From Juglans regia (taxonomy: Eukaryota > Streptophyta > Magnoliopsida > Fagales > Juglandaceae), in assembly GCF_001411555.2 (NCBI RefSeq), contig NC_049910.1, positions 29,545,150-29,609,149 of the forward strand: 64,000 nt of DNA, given 5' to 3'. Positions within the stretch are counted from its first letter, which is position 1; each line of letters opens with the position of its first letter. A program made the translations under genes and the position numbers. The notes under the pieces were generated by a model that had not been told where the DNA came from, ran no database searches, and saw only the letters and a list, made by a program, of their open reading frames with translations. Shown here one piece after another: positions 22,031 through 34,843 of this stretch.

Positions 22031-23090
22031 CTCTTCTTGAGCTAACTCCATAGCCTCTAGTAAATAAAGCTTTGGTCTGCTGCACCGGTGCCCTGGTTGG
22101 TATTTCTCATCACAGTAATAACATAATCATTTGTCTCTTCTTTCCTGCATCTGGTTAGGGATAATACGTCTAATAGGGTAAGTGTTTCTTCTGTTTAGGG
22201 CAGCACTAGGTTTCGGGTTGGTTGTAGGGGCTGGAAGTCTGAGTATGGGGTTTGGACTAGGTAGTCATAAGTTAAGGGGTTTGGCAGGAGTTGGGTATGA
22301 AGGGGGTTGGTTGTTAGGGGTTCTATAACTCTGTTTGCTTCTCCAAACTTCCTTTTCTTGCAAACGTGCTAGTCCAAAATCAACATAAAGGGTAAGGGGC
22401 TTAAACATGGCGACAATAATCCTTAGCTCATCCTTTAATCCACTTAAGAAAGTACTAATACGAAATTCTTCACTAACCCCATGGATTTTGTTGGACAGAA
22501 TCTCAAACTATGTCTGTTACTCCTCCACAGTCTCTGTTTGTCAAAGCTTGGTGAATGCTCCCACTGGATCTTTATAGGCTGAAGGTCCAAACCAAATGCG
22601 AAGGGCCACCAAGAATTCTTCCCAGCTTTCTACTAAACTGGACTTCATCGGCCAATTGTACCACGACAAGGCCTTTCCCTCCAATGGAAATAGGCAATAT
22701 GAAACTTATGATCCTGAGGTGTTTGGAAGTAGGCGAAAAACTAATGTGCTTTCAAGATCCACTTATAAGGGTCTCCACCATCAAAGCGAGGGAAATCCAG
22801 ACGAAGTGTTCTCGCCTGGATTCCAACCTGTCCATCAAAAAGAGGATTAATATTCATCTTCATATTGTTGTTACCTAACAATCCTTCTCTAGAATTTGAT
22901 CTGGACGAGTTCTACACCAAGCTATCATAACTAGCTACTAAGTTACTGATTTGTTGTAAAACTGCCTCCATTAAAGCACGTTGTATGTCTTGTTCCTCCT
23001 TAAAAGGAGGAGGTCTCCCCCCTTAATGAGGCCAACGCCTCAACTAATTAAGCATTCCGAGTCCTCTCAATCATGTCGCAGGAACGCGGC
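22031..23090 (-). pseudogene. Gypsy gag (broken)
   Basis: On the minus strand the gag core is recognised near 22380-22450 by LKDELRIIVAMFKPLTL and FGLARLQE. A zinc knuckle CYYCDEKYQPGHRC lies at about 22083-22126 and is followed by an acidic ELAQEEEE segment. The residues carry several frame changes. Plus-strand frames at 22555-22878 are shadows. Confidence 0.78.
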
Positions 23091-23103
23091 TCTAAGACCA
23101 ATT

Positions 23104-23455
23104 TGTTATGCACAAACTTAACAAGAGATGTTTTTTCTGGCAATTCAAGGAGCCAAAGGCCTCCACAATCACACACGGATAAATTGGACTAAAAGTTTAT
23201 TTTCATTCAACATTGGATTACAATAAATAGACGCTAATTGGATAACGTCCTTCCTAAATGCATGGACTCGTGCATACCATTAACACCACTAACCTATTAC
23301 TTACAAACAGCCCAAGACCCATTCAACCATAAACTAACGACTCAACTGAAACAACTAACATAAAAAAACTAAACTACCCTTACAAAATAAAGAAACTCCT
23401 TATCTTACGTGGCCCTAAAAATAATATTTCGCCATCACGACCTAAGCTCATTACA
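23104..23455 (-). repeat. Gypsy 5' LTR (352 bp)
   Basis: Same length as the left LTR with about 30 differences. Adjacent minus-strand sequence (TTGGTCTTAGAGCC, about 23088-23101) is a decayed primer-binding site resembling TGGTATCAGAGC. Confidence 0.92.
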
Positions 23456-24526
23456 TATCTGTGCAGAATTTTTTCGCTCGTGTGTGCTATTTTTTTCCTT
23501 GAGTTTTTGTAAACCAGCATAAGCAAGCATTAATGTTTGTGCATGATTATTGCCCAGTCGCTGTTATGGTCCTCCGTGATGACACGAAGGAGACGAGCAG
23601 AGGTTAGGGTTCGCAAGGAAGAATAAGAGAAGTGGAAGTCAGAGGAAGTAGAACTGATCTGGAAGCTGGGAAGGTTCGGGACTTAGACGCATGAAGAACT
23701 CAAAACGCACAGCTGAAGCTTACAGAACGCGCCGTTTAGCCATAAGTCTGGGACTCCAAAACGCATAGCTGAAGTTTCACCTCAACGCACCGTTTCGTCC
23801 GGATGATGAAGATTCCAGAAGACCTGAATTTATCTTGTTGTTTTCTTTTCATTTTGAAGTCGGTTATTTTCTTTACACGTGTTCCTATGTTATTTGCTTA
23901 TGTTGAATTCCTGTGAGGATTTGAAGGACGGCACGGGAGTGTCAGAAAAACAGACTATAATTTTCATGAGATGAATTCTTGTTAGGAGGTTAAGGGATTC
24001 CCTCAAAGAACCCTAATATCATTTCACATTTCCAGATTTTCCTTGTCATTTTCACAAACACATATCCTGCATTACTTCCGTTTCTATTGATACGTATACT
24101 CCATTCCAGATTTGGCCTATTTACATATCAAATACATAGAATCATTACAGTCGCTCTCACCGTCCCTCATGCTCACTCTAATTTTCTTCCTCTCCTTCTA
24201 TTTCCCTTTTCTTTTTTAATTTTTAATTTTTTGTTTAAATACTTTTTGTTGCATTTAAAGTTACCGTCCCCTGTTGCAAATCAATGTGGAAGAGGAGGCC
24301 AAAGAGGGAACCCTAGGGTTTCAAGATTTGGGAGAGGGAGAGTCTAATTCGTGTTTTTAAAAAAATATATATAATTTTTTTAATATTAAAAAGGCAACAT
24401 GGCTACAGCCACGTCAGTCAGAATCCATCATCCAGATGTTCCGTCGGTAATTGTAGTTTTTTCCTAAGTTTTCCACTTTAAACCTTACAACTCATTCAAA
24501 AACTTTAAAAGATTATTAAAACTTGC
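23456..24526. other. Unassigned, GC-richer segment
   Basis: Contains a 55-bp tandem duplication (aaaacgcacagctgaag at 23702, aaaacgcatagctgaag at 23757). A frame at 24087-24347 ends in an Arg/Gly-rich tail but has no recognisable domain. It may be a retroelement leader; no function is assigned. Confidence 0.4.
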
Positions 24527-24637
24527 AATATCTCTTGACTCTTATACTCTTGTCCCCAGAATTCTCCTAATGTCTATATCAATATCTCTTGACTCTTATA
24601 TACTCTTATCCCCATAATTCTCCTAGTCTCTATAGCT
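24527..24637. repeat. Tandem duplication, 54-bp period
   Basis: 'aatatctcttgactcttata' occurs at 24527 and 24581; the downstream 'cccca.aattctcctaa' is also doubled. Confidence 0.9.
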
Positions 24638-26231
24638 ATCATCTCTTATTAAAATTAAAACTTGCTCTTAATTCAGAAAATCTTTCTCCTACTAATGTTT
24701 ATATCTATCATCCTAGAGTGTTATTTAATTAGATAATAATTAGTCACATATTAAGTAGTACTACATATATTTACAATTTTTATTTATATTTTTACTTACA
24801 AGACTCATTTTATCAGTTTTGTTTTTAAATTCAAATTTTAAATTTCATAATTTCCAACATATCAATAACTAGCACGTGGTGAAGTAAGTTTTTTATAAAT
24901 TTTTCTTAAATACAAATAACATTTTTCAAAACATATTTGGAACATTTGACTTAACTTATTTTGCACTTGTGGTGAGGAATTGTAGTCAAATTTCATTGAG
25001 ATTAGCCATGACGTACATTTACCAAGACTTTTGATACCTCTCCCAACGGGCCAAACGATAAACCAACCGTTTTAGGTCTCCCCTTTAAGAACTTAAAGTC
25101 AAATAAGTCGTAATCAAATAATGCATATTGTCCCATATAACATATAATTTGGGACAATTACCCTTTTTCAGGCTTATTTCCAGTGGGTTTTGCCATGATT
25201 TTCGGCTCCGCGAATATAGAATTGAGGCTTTGAATTATTAGAACAATGTAGTTTTCATACTACATCTTATCATCCTTAATCATATTTTTTTTTTTTTAAT
25301 TCATGGAGAGCGAGATTCGATCATTGATGCTCTTAGTAAAAAATCGAAGTGTTGTCAATTGATCCAAATGATATTGACCTCAATCATATTTGTTAATGTG
25401 AGATATTTAAATAGATTCATATATCAATTACTTAAATAATAACCGCTTAAAAATGTCATTCATTCAGTATTTCTAATTATTATAACATATAGAATGAAGA
25501 AAAATATTTTTGTATGAACTACATTATATATCAACATTCTAAGATTGTGTTTGGATATTAAACTAAATTGAGTTGAGATAAAAGTTAGAAGTTAAATAAA
25601 ATATTGTTATAATATTATTTTTATTTTAAATTTTGAAAAAATTAAATTATTTATTATATTTTAGATTAAAATTTAAAAAAATTATAATGATTAGATAATA
25701 CAATTATCATTCCTAAATGAGATTCCTTTCATATAGTTAATTATATATGAGTAATGCTAGAAATCATATTGGTGTTAAAAATATGATATCTTGAATATCA
25801 TTTATGTTTTAAAGGAAAAAGTGAAAAATTGATGAAATATATACCACCTGATAAAAAATTAAAAAAAAAATGACAATCCTATACCAAGATTGAGGAAGTT
25901 GGCAAGCATCTTTTTTTTACCTTGTAAACTAGGAAAAGCAGTCGAACCCACCGTCCAAACGTTATATCATTTTGAAATGATTTGTATAAGTCTTAAATAG
26001 ATAAATATTGTACAAACATTTGATAAAAAATATATATATATATATATATTTTATTAATAAGACTCATTTTTTTTATATAAATAACTTATATAAGATTTGT
26101 CTATTTGAATCTTGTACCTACAAATTTTTTTTTTTTTTTTTTGATTGTCCGACTACATTTCAATAATTTTCTTATCCTATGTTACGTAAATTAAAGAGTT
26201 TCTTTTCTAAAAAGTTAGGATATATAAAAAT

Positions 26232-26238
<7 letters not shown>
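24638..26238. other. Intergenic with small repeats, no gene seen
   Basis: A family A copy lies at about 25550-25740 ('gtgtttggatattaaac'). Poly-T runs occur near 25287 and 26127. Nothing coding was recognised. Confidence 0.5.

Positions 26239-26270
<32 letters not shown>
26239..26270. repeat. (GA)n microsatellite
   Basis: Sixteen perfect GA units. Confidence 0.95.
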
Positions 26271-26272
<2 letters not shown>

Positions 26273-27899
26273 TGGGGGAATGAAGGGGCTCAAATTTTCC
26301 AGACACATCCAAAGGGAAGGAAAGACTTTTATAGGTGAGGAAAGAAAAATTGAAGAAATGTGAGAAGCAAAGGTCAGGTCTTTAATACCTAATCCTATCA
26401 TATCCGAGTGTCCCCTCAAATAACGACATCCATTTTCAAGTTGACTGTCCAAAATTACCTTTGCTTTTGAGTGTCACCGGCAACTTCCCCTACCCCCACA
26501 CAAAATTAATTAAAGAAATTTTATAAATATATATATAATAAAAATAAAAATAAAATATTAATATACCTTTCATTTTAACCGATTATATATTTATTTAATT
26601 TATAAAAATAAAAAAAGATTAATGTATTGATTTTTCATATTTTTAAAAAATAAAAAGATAATTTTACCTAACGACACGCCAGCATTCACTGCGCTAGCAT
26701 CACTCTTTTAACTGAAAATAGGAATCCATTTTTAGTATCAAAAGTAGTAGCAGTAGGAGTAAATCCATTCCCCATTTCATTCATTCTTTTACATCTATAT
26801 ATAGAAAAACAACAATAAAAATAAATGTAGAGCAATCAACTTTTGTTATTAAATAAAAAAATTTTCTAATCATATAAAAAAATAATCTCATAAATAAATG
26901 TAATTTAATGACTATTTATTAAATTATAAAATTATTTTTATTATAAAACAGATCTAATAAATCACGTCAATTTATAAGATTACTTATATATAATCTCTTT
27001 GTGAATATAACACTACTCTATTAATTATAATTATCAAACATCATTTCATCCTTAAAATGCCATTCCTAAACCGATAAGATCGTGGATTCCTACTTATAAC
27101 AAGTAAATTTCTAAGTCTACAAAAAACAAATATGATGAGAAATTGGGAGTAAACATAAAATTTCGTAAACATCTAAATCCCTTTACCTCATTTATATTCA
27201 CAATCTATATCAATTCATCTCATTATTATTTATTATTATTTATAAATTTTAACTCATAAATTTCACTATTATTTATAATTCATTTCAATTTATCTTAACT
27301 CATCATTAAATCGAGAGATAAACTCAAACACTATCATGATAAAATTCCCTAAAAGATTTCCTGAGATAGATTGAGATAAACTTCCAACCAAACACAGCCT
27401 AACATTGATGCACAATATATTTCTCTCTTTAAAATTAGGGATCCAATTTTCACATCTCTATTCTCATCAATCGAAACACCTACAAATCAGAGAGAGAGAA
27501 GGTGAAAAGAATAGAGAACTTGATAAAGAAAAGTAAAATATACAATACAGTAATAATTTCATTTGGATAAAGAGCATTACAATGCCAAGAAATTTATACA
27601 ATGTGATATTTCAAAAGAAAAGATCAGTAAGTGGGGATGGTAATAATAAACATAGCAATAATGTTCAATAGAAAAGAAAACGGGAATGATTACCCACTCC
27701 TCCCCTACCCTTATAAAACAAAAAAAAATAAAACAAAAGTTTCACCATTTACTTTTTCTTCCTTGCTTGCTTGTTTAACAATCTGAACTTCTCAGAAAAT
27801 TCTCTCAAAAAAGAGATTCTACTCATCACCAATACCATCTCCCATACCATCTGATAATATTTATATATATATATATTTTAAAAAAAAAGAACAACAAAT
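26271..27899. other. Intergenic and probable 3' region of the CCCH gene
   Basis: AT-rich spacer with family A-like 'aattcatctcattattattt' near 27200-27400. The part from about 27530 may hold the 3' UTR of the minus-strand zinc-finger gene. No other gene is recognised. Confidence 0.5.
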
Positions 27900-28098
27900 T
27901 TACAGTACAGAATCTTCTTCAACTTGTTTGCTTCCAAAATCATCATCTTCTGAGTCATCTTCCTCGTCACTCCCTTGCTTCAGATTCTATTCACAGTCTG
28001 TGAGAGAGAAGGAACAAAATAAAGGCCACCCAAATTAACCAACCCAAAATATAATCAATCATCAGAGAAAATAACCCAGTTTTGCCTCAGTACTTTAC
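27900..28098 (-). other. Possible optional intron and alternative 3' exon of the CCCH gene
   Basis: On the coding strand a donor CTG/gtaaag (28098 downward) lies just before the genomic stop. About 101 bp on, a pyrimidine run leads to ctctctcacag (AG at 27999-27998), with a second AG at 27988-27987. The second acceptor opens a 28-codon acidic frame (SDEEDDSEDDDFG) ending at 27900; the first gives a short tail ending after five codons. Splicing is inferred from signals only. Confidence 0.4.
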
Positions 28099-29268
28099 CA
28101 GCTCCGAAACCCAACCCAAGTCCGGAGCATTACTTGACGGACCCGGGTCAACCCTCTCCAGTGAGTTCTCCTTACTCAGTTTCTCAAACATCTTAGCCCT
28201 TAGATCCCTCCCGGACTCGACCCTCTCCATCGCCGGCTCCTCCTCCCAACCCTGGTCCAAGAAATCAAGGTATCCGATTCCTGGACGAGTCGGGGCCTGG
28301 GTCGGGGTCGTTGGCATGCTACAGAAACCGGGTCGGAGAATAGACCCTCTGGGAGACCCGAAAACGGGAGACCCCATTGGAACATTCCGAGAAGATGGAA
28401 AAGACTTCATCTTCCCAAGCTGTAAATTCCGCAGTGACGCCACCATTTCGTTGATCGAGTTCGAGCCAAGGGACCGACTCAACGGCTGGGTCATGGGCGA
28501 CATAGGTGGAGAGTCCGCTGGAGGAGTTCCTGGTGGAGAAATGGACGGAGGGGAGGACAGAAACGTCCGGGTTTTTGCACAAGATGCCTCTATAGCCTGT
28601 CTCAGAGGCGACCCATCATAGGACTCGACCGAGTTGCTGGCCGCACTCCTGGGACTCTGCTGAGGCAAAACCCTGAGTTGCTCCGGGGTGTGAGCAAAGA
28701 AACAGACCCTCCTCCGACAACCGGTCCCGTCCTTGCATGGCTGCGTACGATAGCGAGCCGGGTGGAGCCAGCACTCGAACACGCCATGCGCGAACTCGCA
28801 CGCCTCACCTTTCTTACAGTTTCCCTTTCGGAAATCAGGACAGGCCGTACCAGAATAGTGATACTTCCTCGGATCCCTCCGGCGGGCCTTCTCTCCCGGG
28901 TGGGCATATGGGCACTCTGTCCAGTCATGTGACCTGCCACGTGCGCACCGCCTCACCTTGAACTCGAACATGCGGAAATGGTCGCAGGAGTACGCGTCAA
29001 CCGGAGCATCAGACTCTCGGCCAAGGATTTCGGAGTCCGACTCGATGTCGGCTCCGTTGGAGGGCAAGTAGCACTGGAGCGCCGTCAGGGCTTCTTGGAG
29101 ATAGTAGGGTGAATAGTCGCCGCCGTTTCCATTGCCATTGCCTTCGGAGGTGACGGAGAGGGGAGATAAGGAGAACGGGGGGCAAGCATCGGCCGTCGGA
29201 TTGTCTTGGAGTTGCCAAGGAGGGACGTGAATCGCTTGATTGTGTCGGTGTGTCTCACCGAGCATCAT
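28087..29268 (-). CDS. Arginine-rich tandem CCCH zinc-finger protein, AtTZF1/2/3-like
   Basis: A 393-residue intact frame starting MMLGETHR, the family's usual start. After a conserved [15 protein letters not shown] segment come the arginine-rich region with a C-X5-H-X4-C-X3-H motif (C108, H114, C119, H123), then two CCCH fingers: C143-X7-C151-X5-C157-X3-H161 and, after 16 residues, C178-X5-C184-X4-C189-X3-H193. This RR-TZF arrangement is plant-specific. The tail keeps SRSLGSN, a Leu-rich [10 protein letters not shown] (a candidate nuclear export signal), [33 protein letters not shown] and GWVSEL. Family members bind AU-rich mRNA elements, shuttle to P-bodies and stress granules, and affect hormone and stress responses; here that is inferred. 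The region is markedly GC-richer than its surroundings, typical of these intronless genes. Frames on the opposite strand are shadows. Confidence 0.96.
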   Translation of the reverse strand: MMLGETHRHNQAIHVPPWQLQDNPTADACPPFSLSPLSVTSEGNGNGNGGDYSPYYLQEALTALQCYLPSNGADIESDSEILGRESDAPVDAYSCDHFRMFEFKVRRCARGRSHDWTECPYAHPGEKARRRDPRKYHYSGTACPDFRKGNCKKGEACEFAHGVFECWLHPARYRTQPCKDGTGCRRRVCFFAHTPEQLRVLPQQSPRSAASNSVESYDGSPLRQAIEASCAKTRTFLSSPPSISPPGTPPADSPPMSPMTQPLSRSLGSNSINEMVASLRNLQLGKMKSFPSSRNVPMGSPVFGSPRGSILRPGFCSMPTTPTQAPTRPGIGYLDFLDQGWEEEPAMERVESGRDLRAKMFEKLSKENSLERVDPGPSSNAPDLGWVSELVKY

Positions 29269-29332
29269 TTTTTCTTTTCTCTGGGTTCAGAAGATGGGAT
29301 TTGTTTACAGAATCACCGGCATGGTCCGGTCG

Positions 29333-29340
29333 TTTATAAA
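29333..29340 (-). promoter_or_regulatory. TATA box of the CCCH gene
   Basis: TTTATAAA, 65 bp upstream of the ATG, implying a short 5' UTR of about 35 nt. Position and sequence fit a plant core promoter. Confidence 0.6.
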
Positions 29341-29419
29341 CTGCTGAAAAGTGAAATGAGTGGGCTTAACCGTGGTCAAGTAAATGTTTAACCGTGGTTG
29401 GGTTCAAAACCTACGAGCT

Positions 29420-29934
29420 CTAGATTTTCCACTGCCGTTAAAAATTAAAATATTGGGTGAATTTTTAGTTACTGGCCTGTCAGCGTAATGCTTTGACAGC
29501 GGCTTTCATGTTGTCCATCTGCCATTCTGATTATGGACACACTTTTGTATTTTGTATTTTTTTTCTTTGTAAGTAATGTTAATTATAAATCTTAAAGAAA
29601 AATTTTAGACATAAACTTCATATCTTATATATCACTTAAAAATATATAATTTTATTTTTTTATTTTCATATTTTATATTAAATTAAAATATAAAATAAAA
29701 TTACATATTTTTTAGTAATATATAAGAAGGTGTGAAATTTTTATGTAGCATAACTTAACCTTAAATAGACACTTATAATCTCTTTATAAAATAATGAATT
29801 TCACTGGAATAATTTTTTTATATATATTTTAGGTGAGCTCTACTTTTTAACAAATGTTTGTATATAATTTGTCTATTTGAAAGTTACACAAATCCTTTTT
29901 TTTTTTTTTTTTGAATTCTCTCTCCCCTTATGCT
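29420..29934. other. Upstream intergenic of the CCCH gene
   Basis: Distal promoter region and AT-rich spacer; a family B-like copy lies at about 29570-29760. Confidence 0.45.
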
Positions 29935-30290
29935 GGATTCATTTCAGACAAGGCTGTGTTTAGTTCTAGAACTCAATTGATTCAGTTTAATTTTAAGGTG
30001 AGTCTAATATCTAAACACTCAACTCTCAAATTATTAAATTTATCTCAACTCAAAACCTTCTTGTACGTGAAACTCAGAACTTTTTTTAACTTAAAACATC
30101 TTTATATATGAGATCTATAATTTTTTTTAATTTTTCATAAAAAAATATTAAATTCATCTTAATATTCAAATATATTTTAAATTTAATTTAAATGAATTCT
30201 ACATAATTTTTTTTAATATTTAACTTATTATTATTCATAAAAAATTTAACTAAAATTAATTGAACTCAATATCCAAACGAAACTTTACAG
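29935..30290. repeat. Dispersed repeat, family C
   Basis: Shares a long AT-rich body with 33376-33650: both have 'caatt..gtttaattttaa', 'ttattaaattcatctcaa' and 'ttactattcat' style words in the same order, ending 'catctaaacacacc' or 'tatccaaacgaaac'. Confidence 0.6.
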
Positions 30291-30922
30291 TCGGCTTGCA
30301 CAAACTCTTTTTAATTCCCCTATCTATAGTTTGTCCTGTATGCAATTTTGTTTAAAAAAATATTTTATAATCATTCATAAAATAAAAAATAAATATGTAG
30401 AAATTTAAAAACAAATAAAAAATCTCAAACTTTAGTAATTTTAGTTATTTTGATTTGGCCGTATCAGATTGATTAGTTATAAAATAGATCGCAAAATAAT
30501 TATGCTTGTATTTTATTATTTCAAAAAAACTATTTTTTTTTTTTTTAAAAAAGAACATTAACCTTGAAATAATTGTGAATATAAAACAATGACATTATTT
30601 GTCCTTAATAATGTTAGATATAGTTGGTTTTTCGACGTACAAGTTTAAAAAAAAATTAGAATCTATCATTAGAAATATAATTTTTTTCATATTTATTTTA
30701 GATTTATTCATTTATTTTAAAAAGTGAACGAAACTTACAAATTTGATTATAAATATTATTTTTCTTTTTTCTAAACAAATAATTACACAAATAGTTTATA
30801 ATTTTTTTTACATTAAAAAAAAAATAGAGAAGAAGAAAGAAAGAGAGAGAGGGAAGATGGATAGCCCCAGATATCACCGCATAAAAAAGCAAAAATAAAT
30901 GTACAGTGGATAATAGATTGGG
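30291..30922. other. AT-rich intergenic, nothing recognised
   Basis: No gene, RNA or repeat boundary could be supported. Confidence 0.5.
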
Positions 30923-31322
30923 CCTAAGAGTATCCTCAATGGGTTTTGTAAAACCCATTTTTTTTTCCCTCTAAAGTGAAGGAAAGTTGTCTAAAAGTGC
31001 ATCGAACGGATGATACAGTTCATATATATTTTCAATTTTCCCATAGTGTTGCCGCTAGATGTAGCTGGACTGTGCATAAATATAAACATTTTTTATTTAT
31101 TCTCTCTCTTTTCTTGTATTTTTTTCTCCCACAATAATTTTTTCTTATACTTTTTCTCTCACAAAATATTAAAAAATATAATATTTAAATAATATGAAAA
31201 AAAAAATAGATAAACTGATATATGATATATTATAAGAATTAGTATCTAAAATATAAAAAGTGAGTTTTTATAATGTATTTTAAATAATAGTATGAAAAAA
31301 CAATTGAGAATGCTCTTAATAA
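30923..31322. mobile_element. Inverted-repeat element, 'agagcattctc' type
   Basis: Left end 'cctaagagtatcctcaatgg' and right end 'caattgagaatgctctta' are imperfect inverse copies. Body non-coding; a short frame inside is not meaningful. Confidence 0.6.
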
Positions 31323-32504
31323 ACTAGTCCCAATTTATCTCTAGACTCTACACCAGTAAATTAATCTCACGACCTATTCTATATTTCTTGACCAAATAAG
31401 GAGAGAATTGCCTGAATATAATAACATTTTTAGAATGCACTAGTCGAAAGACTCACACTCATCTTCCTTTTGATAGATATGTGTGTGTGTGTGAAGATTG
31501 GTCAATGGAGGCTATTGATGTTAGATTAAGCTTTTTTCTTCCAAAAAAAAGTGAGGAAAATTAAGAAGAATGTTTTAGATAGGTTTTGGATCGTTAATTA
31601 TAAGGACCCATATAAATAATTTAGAATACAATTCGAAGATTCTAATAATTTGAGGTGTAAAATAAAAAAATATTTAGTATCTTATGAGTAAAAAGTGTAT
31701 TAATTTCTCGAGATTAGCTGAAATAAGAAATAGATGATGGGATAGAGTTGATTAAGATGATACGGACAAATGACTCTCCGTATGCAAATAGATGAGAAGC
31801 TCTACCTCTTTATACAAAGTTTTAACCATCAAATCTTAAATAGATTGAGGTTTTTAACGTTTTATTAGGTAAAATAAACAATAAAAAAGAATGCTAAATA
31901 AAATAGCATGTAACATTCATGGTGATCATCTTCAACCTAAATTGTAATATTTTAATGCCATAGATATTTAAAACGAACAGCATATATGAGTGTGACATCT
32001 CTCTTTATCACATTGCATGATGTCTAATCTTCGTTACAGATATATAATCCAACACCTTGCTATCTTGTCATTAGTCATTTTACCACACCACCTTATCATC
32101 TAAACTTACCCTGTCCTGTTTTAGTTGGAAAAGCAAAGGAACCATTCCACTGACCTTATATTTTTAAACAACCATCCCACTTAAATATAGAATCGAATCC
32201 ATGAACAATAAAAGAAGAAATAAAATAATAATGATCTTGAGATGACTTTTAAATAAATAACTATGGTTGAAGGTTACTTTTAGGATGAGTCTCTCCTCTC
32301 CTCTCATGTTTTTGTTTGAATTTATAAACTTGAAATATAATAGAAATATATATATAATAGGTCTTAAGATATTTATTATTTATTTAATACTATCTAAAAT
32401 ATTTATACAACTAAAAATAAATATTATAAGATTCATTTTTATATGTCGTGTTAAAAAAAATATTTTCTTAAAAAATCTGAAAAAACTTTGTTTAATTATA
32501 AGGG
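31323..32504. other. Intergenic, no gene seen
   Basis: AT-rich spacer with a short (TG)n run near 31480; the frame at 32267-32521 is low-complexity. Confidence 0.5.
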
Positions 32505-32990
32505 CTTATTTGGAGTCTTAGATGAGACACAAAATTTTTATCTGATCTCATTTTATCGTTACAACTTTTTCAAACTTTTAAATAAAAAATAAAAAAATAA
32601 TACCAACTTTTTCAAATCTCCAAATAAAAATAACATTATAAAACTAGATTGTTACAATATTTTAATTTTATAATATTTTTTATTCAATTTTCTCTCTCAT
32701 TTCTCCTTTCCTAAAACTTAAAAAATACTCAATTTAAACTAACTTATTACTATTTACAAAATCTTCATCTCATCTTACTCATCAAACCAATAGGTCTCGT
32801 TTGTTTTCACAATTCATCTCAACTCAACTTATTTAATTATTATAATTTTTTTAAATTCTCACACAAAATTAAATAAAAAATTCTACATTTTTAATGCCAA
32901 AAAATATTAAATATATATTTTAATAATATTTTTTAAAATTCTTAAATTTTAATTTTAATTATTTTATCTTATCTGTAAAAATAAACTAGG
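32505..32990. repeat. Two adjacent family A-like copies
   Basis: The first (about 32505-32795) opens 'gcttatttggagtcttagat' and closes 'catctcatcttactcatcaa'. The second (about 32796-32990) opens 'gtctcgtttgttttcacaat' followed by 'catctcaactcaactt'. Confidence 0.5.
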
Positions 32991-33375
32991 CTAAAAGTGA
33001 ATTTTTGTCCTAATTAATAACTAAATTATTCAAAAAAATAATTGACCTAAATACTGTGAGCCGAAATTTCGAAAACAAAGATAATAGCAACAAATATCTC
33101 CATATAGGAAAGGGTTTGTTTAGGTGTAATGACACCTAGGATTGGAGCTGTGGGTTCTGACTAAACGTCTAATCAAGAAAGACATATCAACCATTTACCC
33201 CATCATCATCAAACAGCGTTGAAAATGATCTTTCAGCAAACTTTTGGAACTTGCTCCTTTCTTCTGCTTCTTTAAATTGTAATACTAGTTTTAGTTTATA
33301 CGATGTTTGAAGTTCCATGTATCAAAGTTGTTTACAATCCAAAAATGTCAAACAACTCATGAACAGCTACTACGT

Positions 33376-33650
33376 ACATGAATTTAATTCAATTTAATTT
33401 TAAATTAAATTTAATATTTAATATTTAATTATTAAATTCATCTCAATTTAAAATTTTTTTATACGTAAAATTTATAATTTTTTTCAACTTATCATAAAAA
33501 ATATTAAACTCATATTAACATCTAAACATATTTAAAACTCAGTTCAGAAAAATTTTACATAATTTTCTCTACTATTCAATTCATTACTATTCATAAAGAA
33601 TTAAATTTAACTGAATTGAGCTTATCATCTAAACACACCCCGTTAAGGAA
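33376..33650. repeat. Dispersed repeat, family C (second copy)
   Basis: Same orientation and word order as the copy at 29935; ends 'catctaaacacaccccgtta'. Confidence 0.6.
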
Positions 33651-34424
33651 CTTGAACCTAGAGATTCCCATGGCTTGTTGCGGGTCAGCTGCATATAATA
33701 TGAGTTGAGTGAATATATGGGTCCATTTTAGGGGGAGAAAAAAGCTATTTGAAATACTCAAGCCTATTTAAATTTAAGAGCAAAGATCTAAATCCTTTGA
33801 TTTGAGGATATATTTACCCGTTTAATTAATATACATCCTTAGTACTGATCTTAGATACAAACCATATATAATTTTCTTGGTTTGATGACATGAATAACAA
33901 ATAAAAAATCATATCTTTTAAATTAATTAATGGAGAGTAAAAATAATAATTATATCTATATTATTATTGTTGTAAGGATATTACACTATTTGAAAAGAGA
34001 ATAAGATTCTCTATATTTTATTTAAAATTGATAATATTAATTAATTTAGCATTAAAAAATTAAATATTTCACAGAATTAATTTTTTACTAATCAAATAAT
34101 AATTTCTAAAATATTTCACATTTTTTTTATTAAACAGATGATGCTCTTTATTTCATTTTAAGTGGATTGAATTGAAAACAACTGAGTCCTCGATCAATAA
34201 ACTCGTGACCAGCCCGTAATTAGTTCGTAACCACTGATTTCAGTAAAGAATATTTAATGTGGCTAAGCAGATTAGGATATTGTCAAATCACAGACTTAAA
34301 TGAAGAACATGATTAATATGTTGAAAGGCCATAAATGGTGGAGTTTGATCTTAGAGACATTCTATTCATTCTTATACTAAACATTATATTTATTTTATTT
34401 TTTATTTTTTTATTTTATTCTTAT
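33651..34424. other. Intergenic, nothing recognised
   Basis: AT-rich sequence with no supported feature. Confidence 0.5.
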
Positions 34425-34843
34425 TAGAGCATCAGAATTGGATTAACAAAATATCAGTTAAGTCTAAATTTTAATTAAATTTTTTTAAAATCAATTATAT
34501 TGGACTAGTCAAATTACTTCAAGTCAGATTATGAGCTATAATAAATGAAAAATAAGTCATATTTGATGAGTTACTATTCACCAACTAAAAAAATATTCTC
34601 TCTCTTCTTTTATTCTCCTGTTAAATAATTTGTTTAGATAATAAAAATTAAATTATTAATTAATATATACAGTGTATTTATAAAATATAAAAAAAAAGTT
34701 AAAAAAATTATTAAAATATATAATATTATATTATTATTTTAATTTTAAAACGGCTAACCTAATGTAGATTAACAATTTCCAAGGTTAAACTTTAAATTTT
34801 AGTCAAAATTTAGACTAAACGATTGTCGATACTCCTAAAAAAC
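34425..34843. mobile_element. Inverted-repeat element, 'agagcattctc' type (decayed)
   Basis: Left end 'agagcatcagaattggatta', right end 'gattgtcgatactcctaaa', roughly inverse. Body non-coding. Confidence 0.45.

Larger units (their letters stand above)
17551..23455 (-). mobile_element. Ty3/gypsy LTR retrotransposon, chromovirus, degenerate
   Basis: Minus-strand order is 5' LTR (23104-23455), gag, protease, reverse transcriptase, RNase H, integrase, chromodomain, 3' LTR (17551-17902); integrase after RT defines Ty3/gypsy. The flanking pentamers are tctct (17546-17550) and tatct (23456-23460), a target duplication with one change. The two LTRs are about 90 percent identical, so the insertion is old. 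Two later insertions sit inside (20635-21200 and about 21732-21894). All reading frames are fragmentary. Confidence 0.92.

Noticed and set aside
22555..22878. Plus-strand frames of 84-107 codons
   Set aside because: Antisense of the gypsy gag, which reads coherently on the minus strand.
28082..28961. Several plus-strand and off-frame ORFs over the CCCH gene
   Set aside because: GC-rich coding sequence opens frames on all strands; only the minus-strand 393-codon frame has domains.
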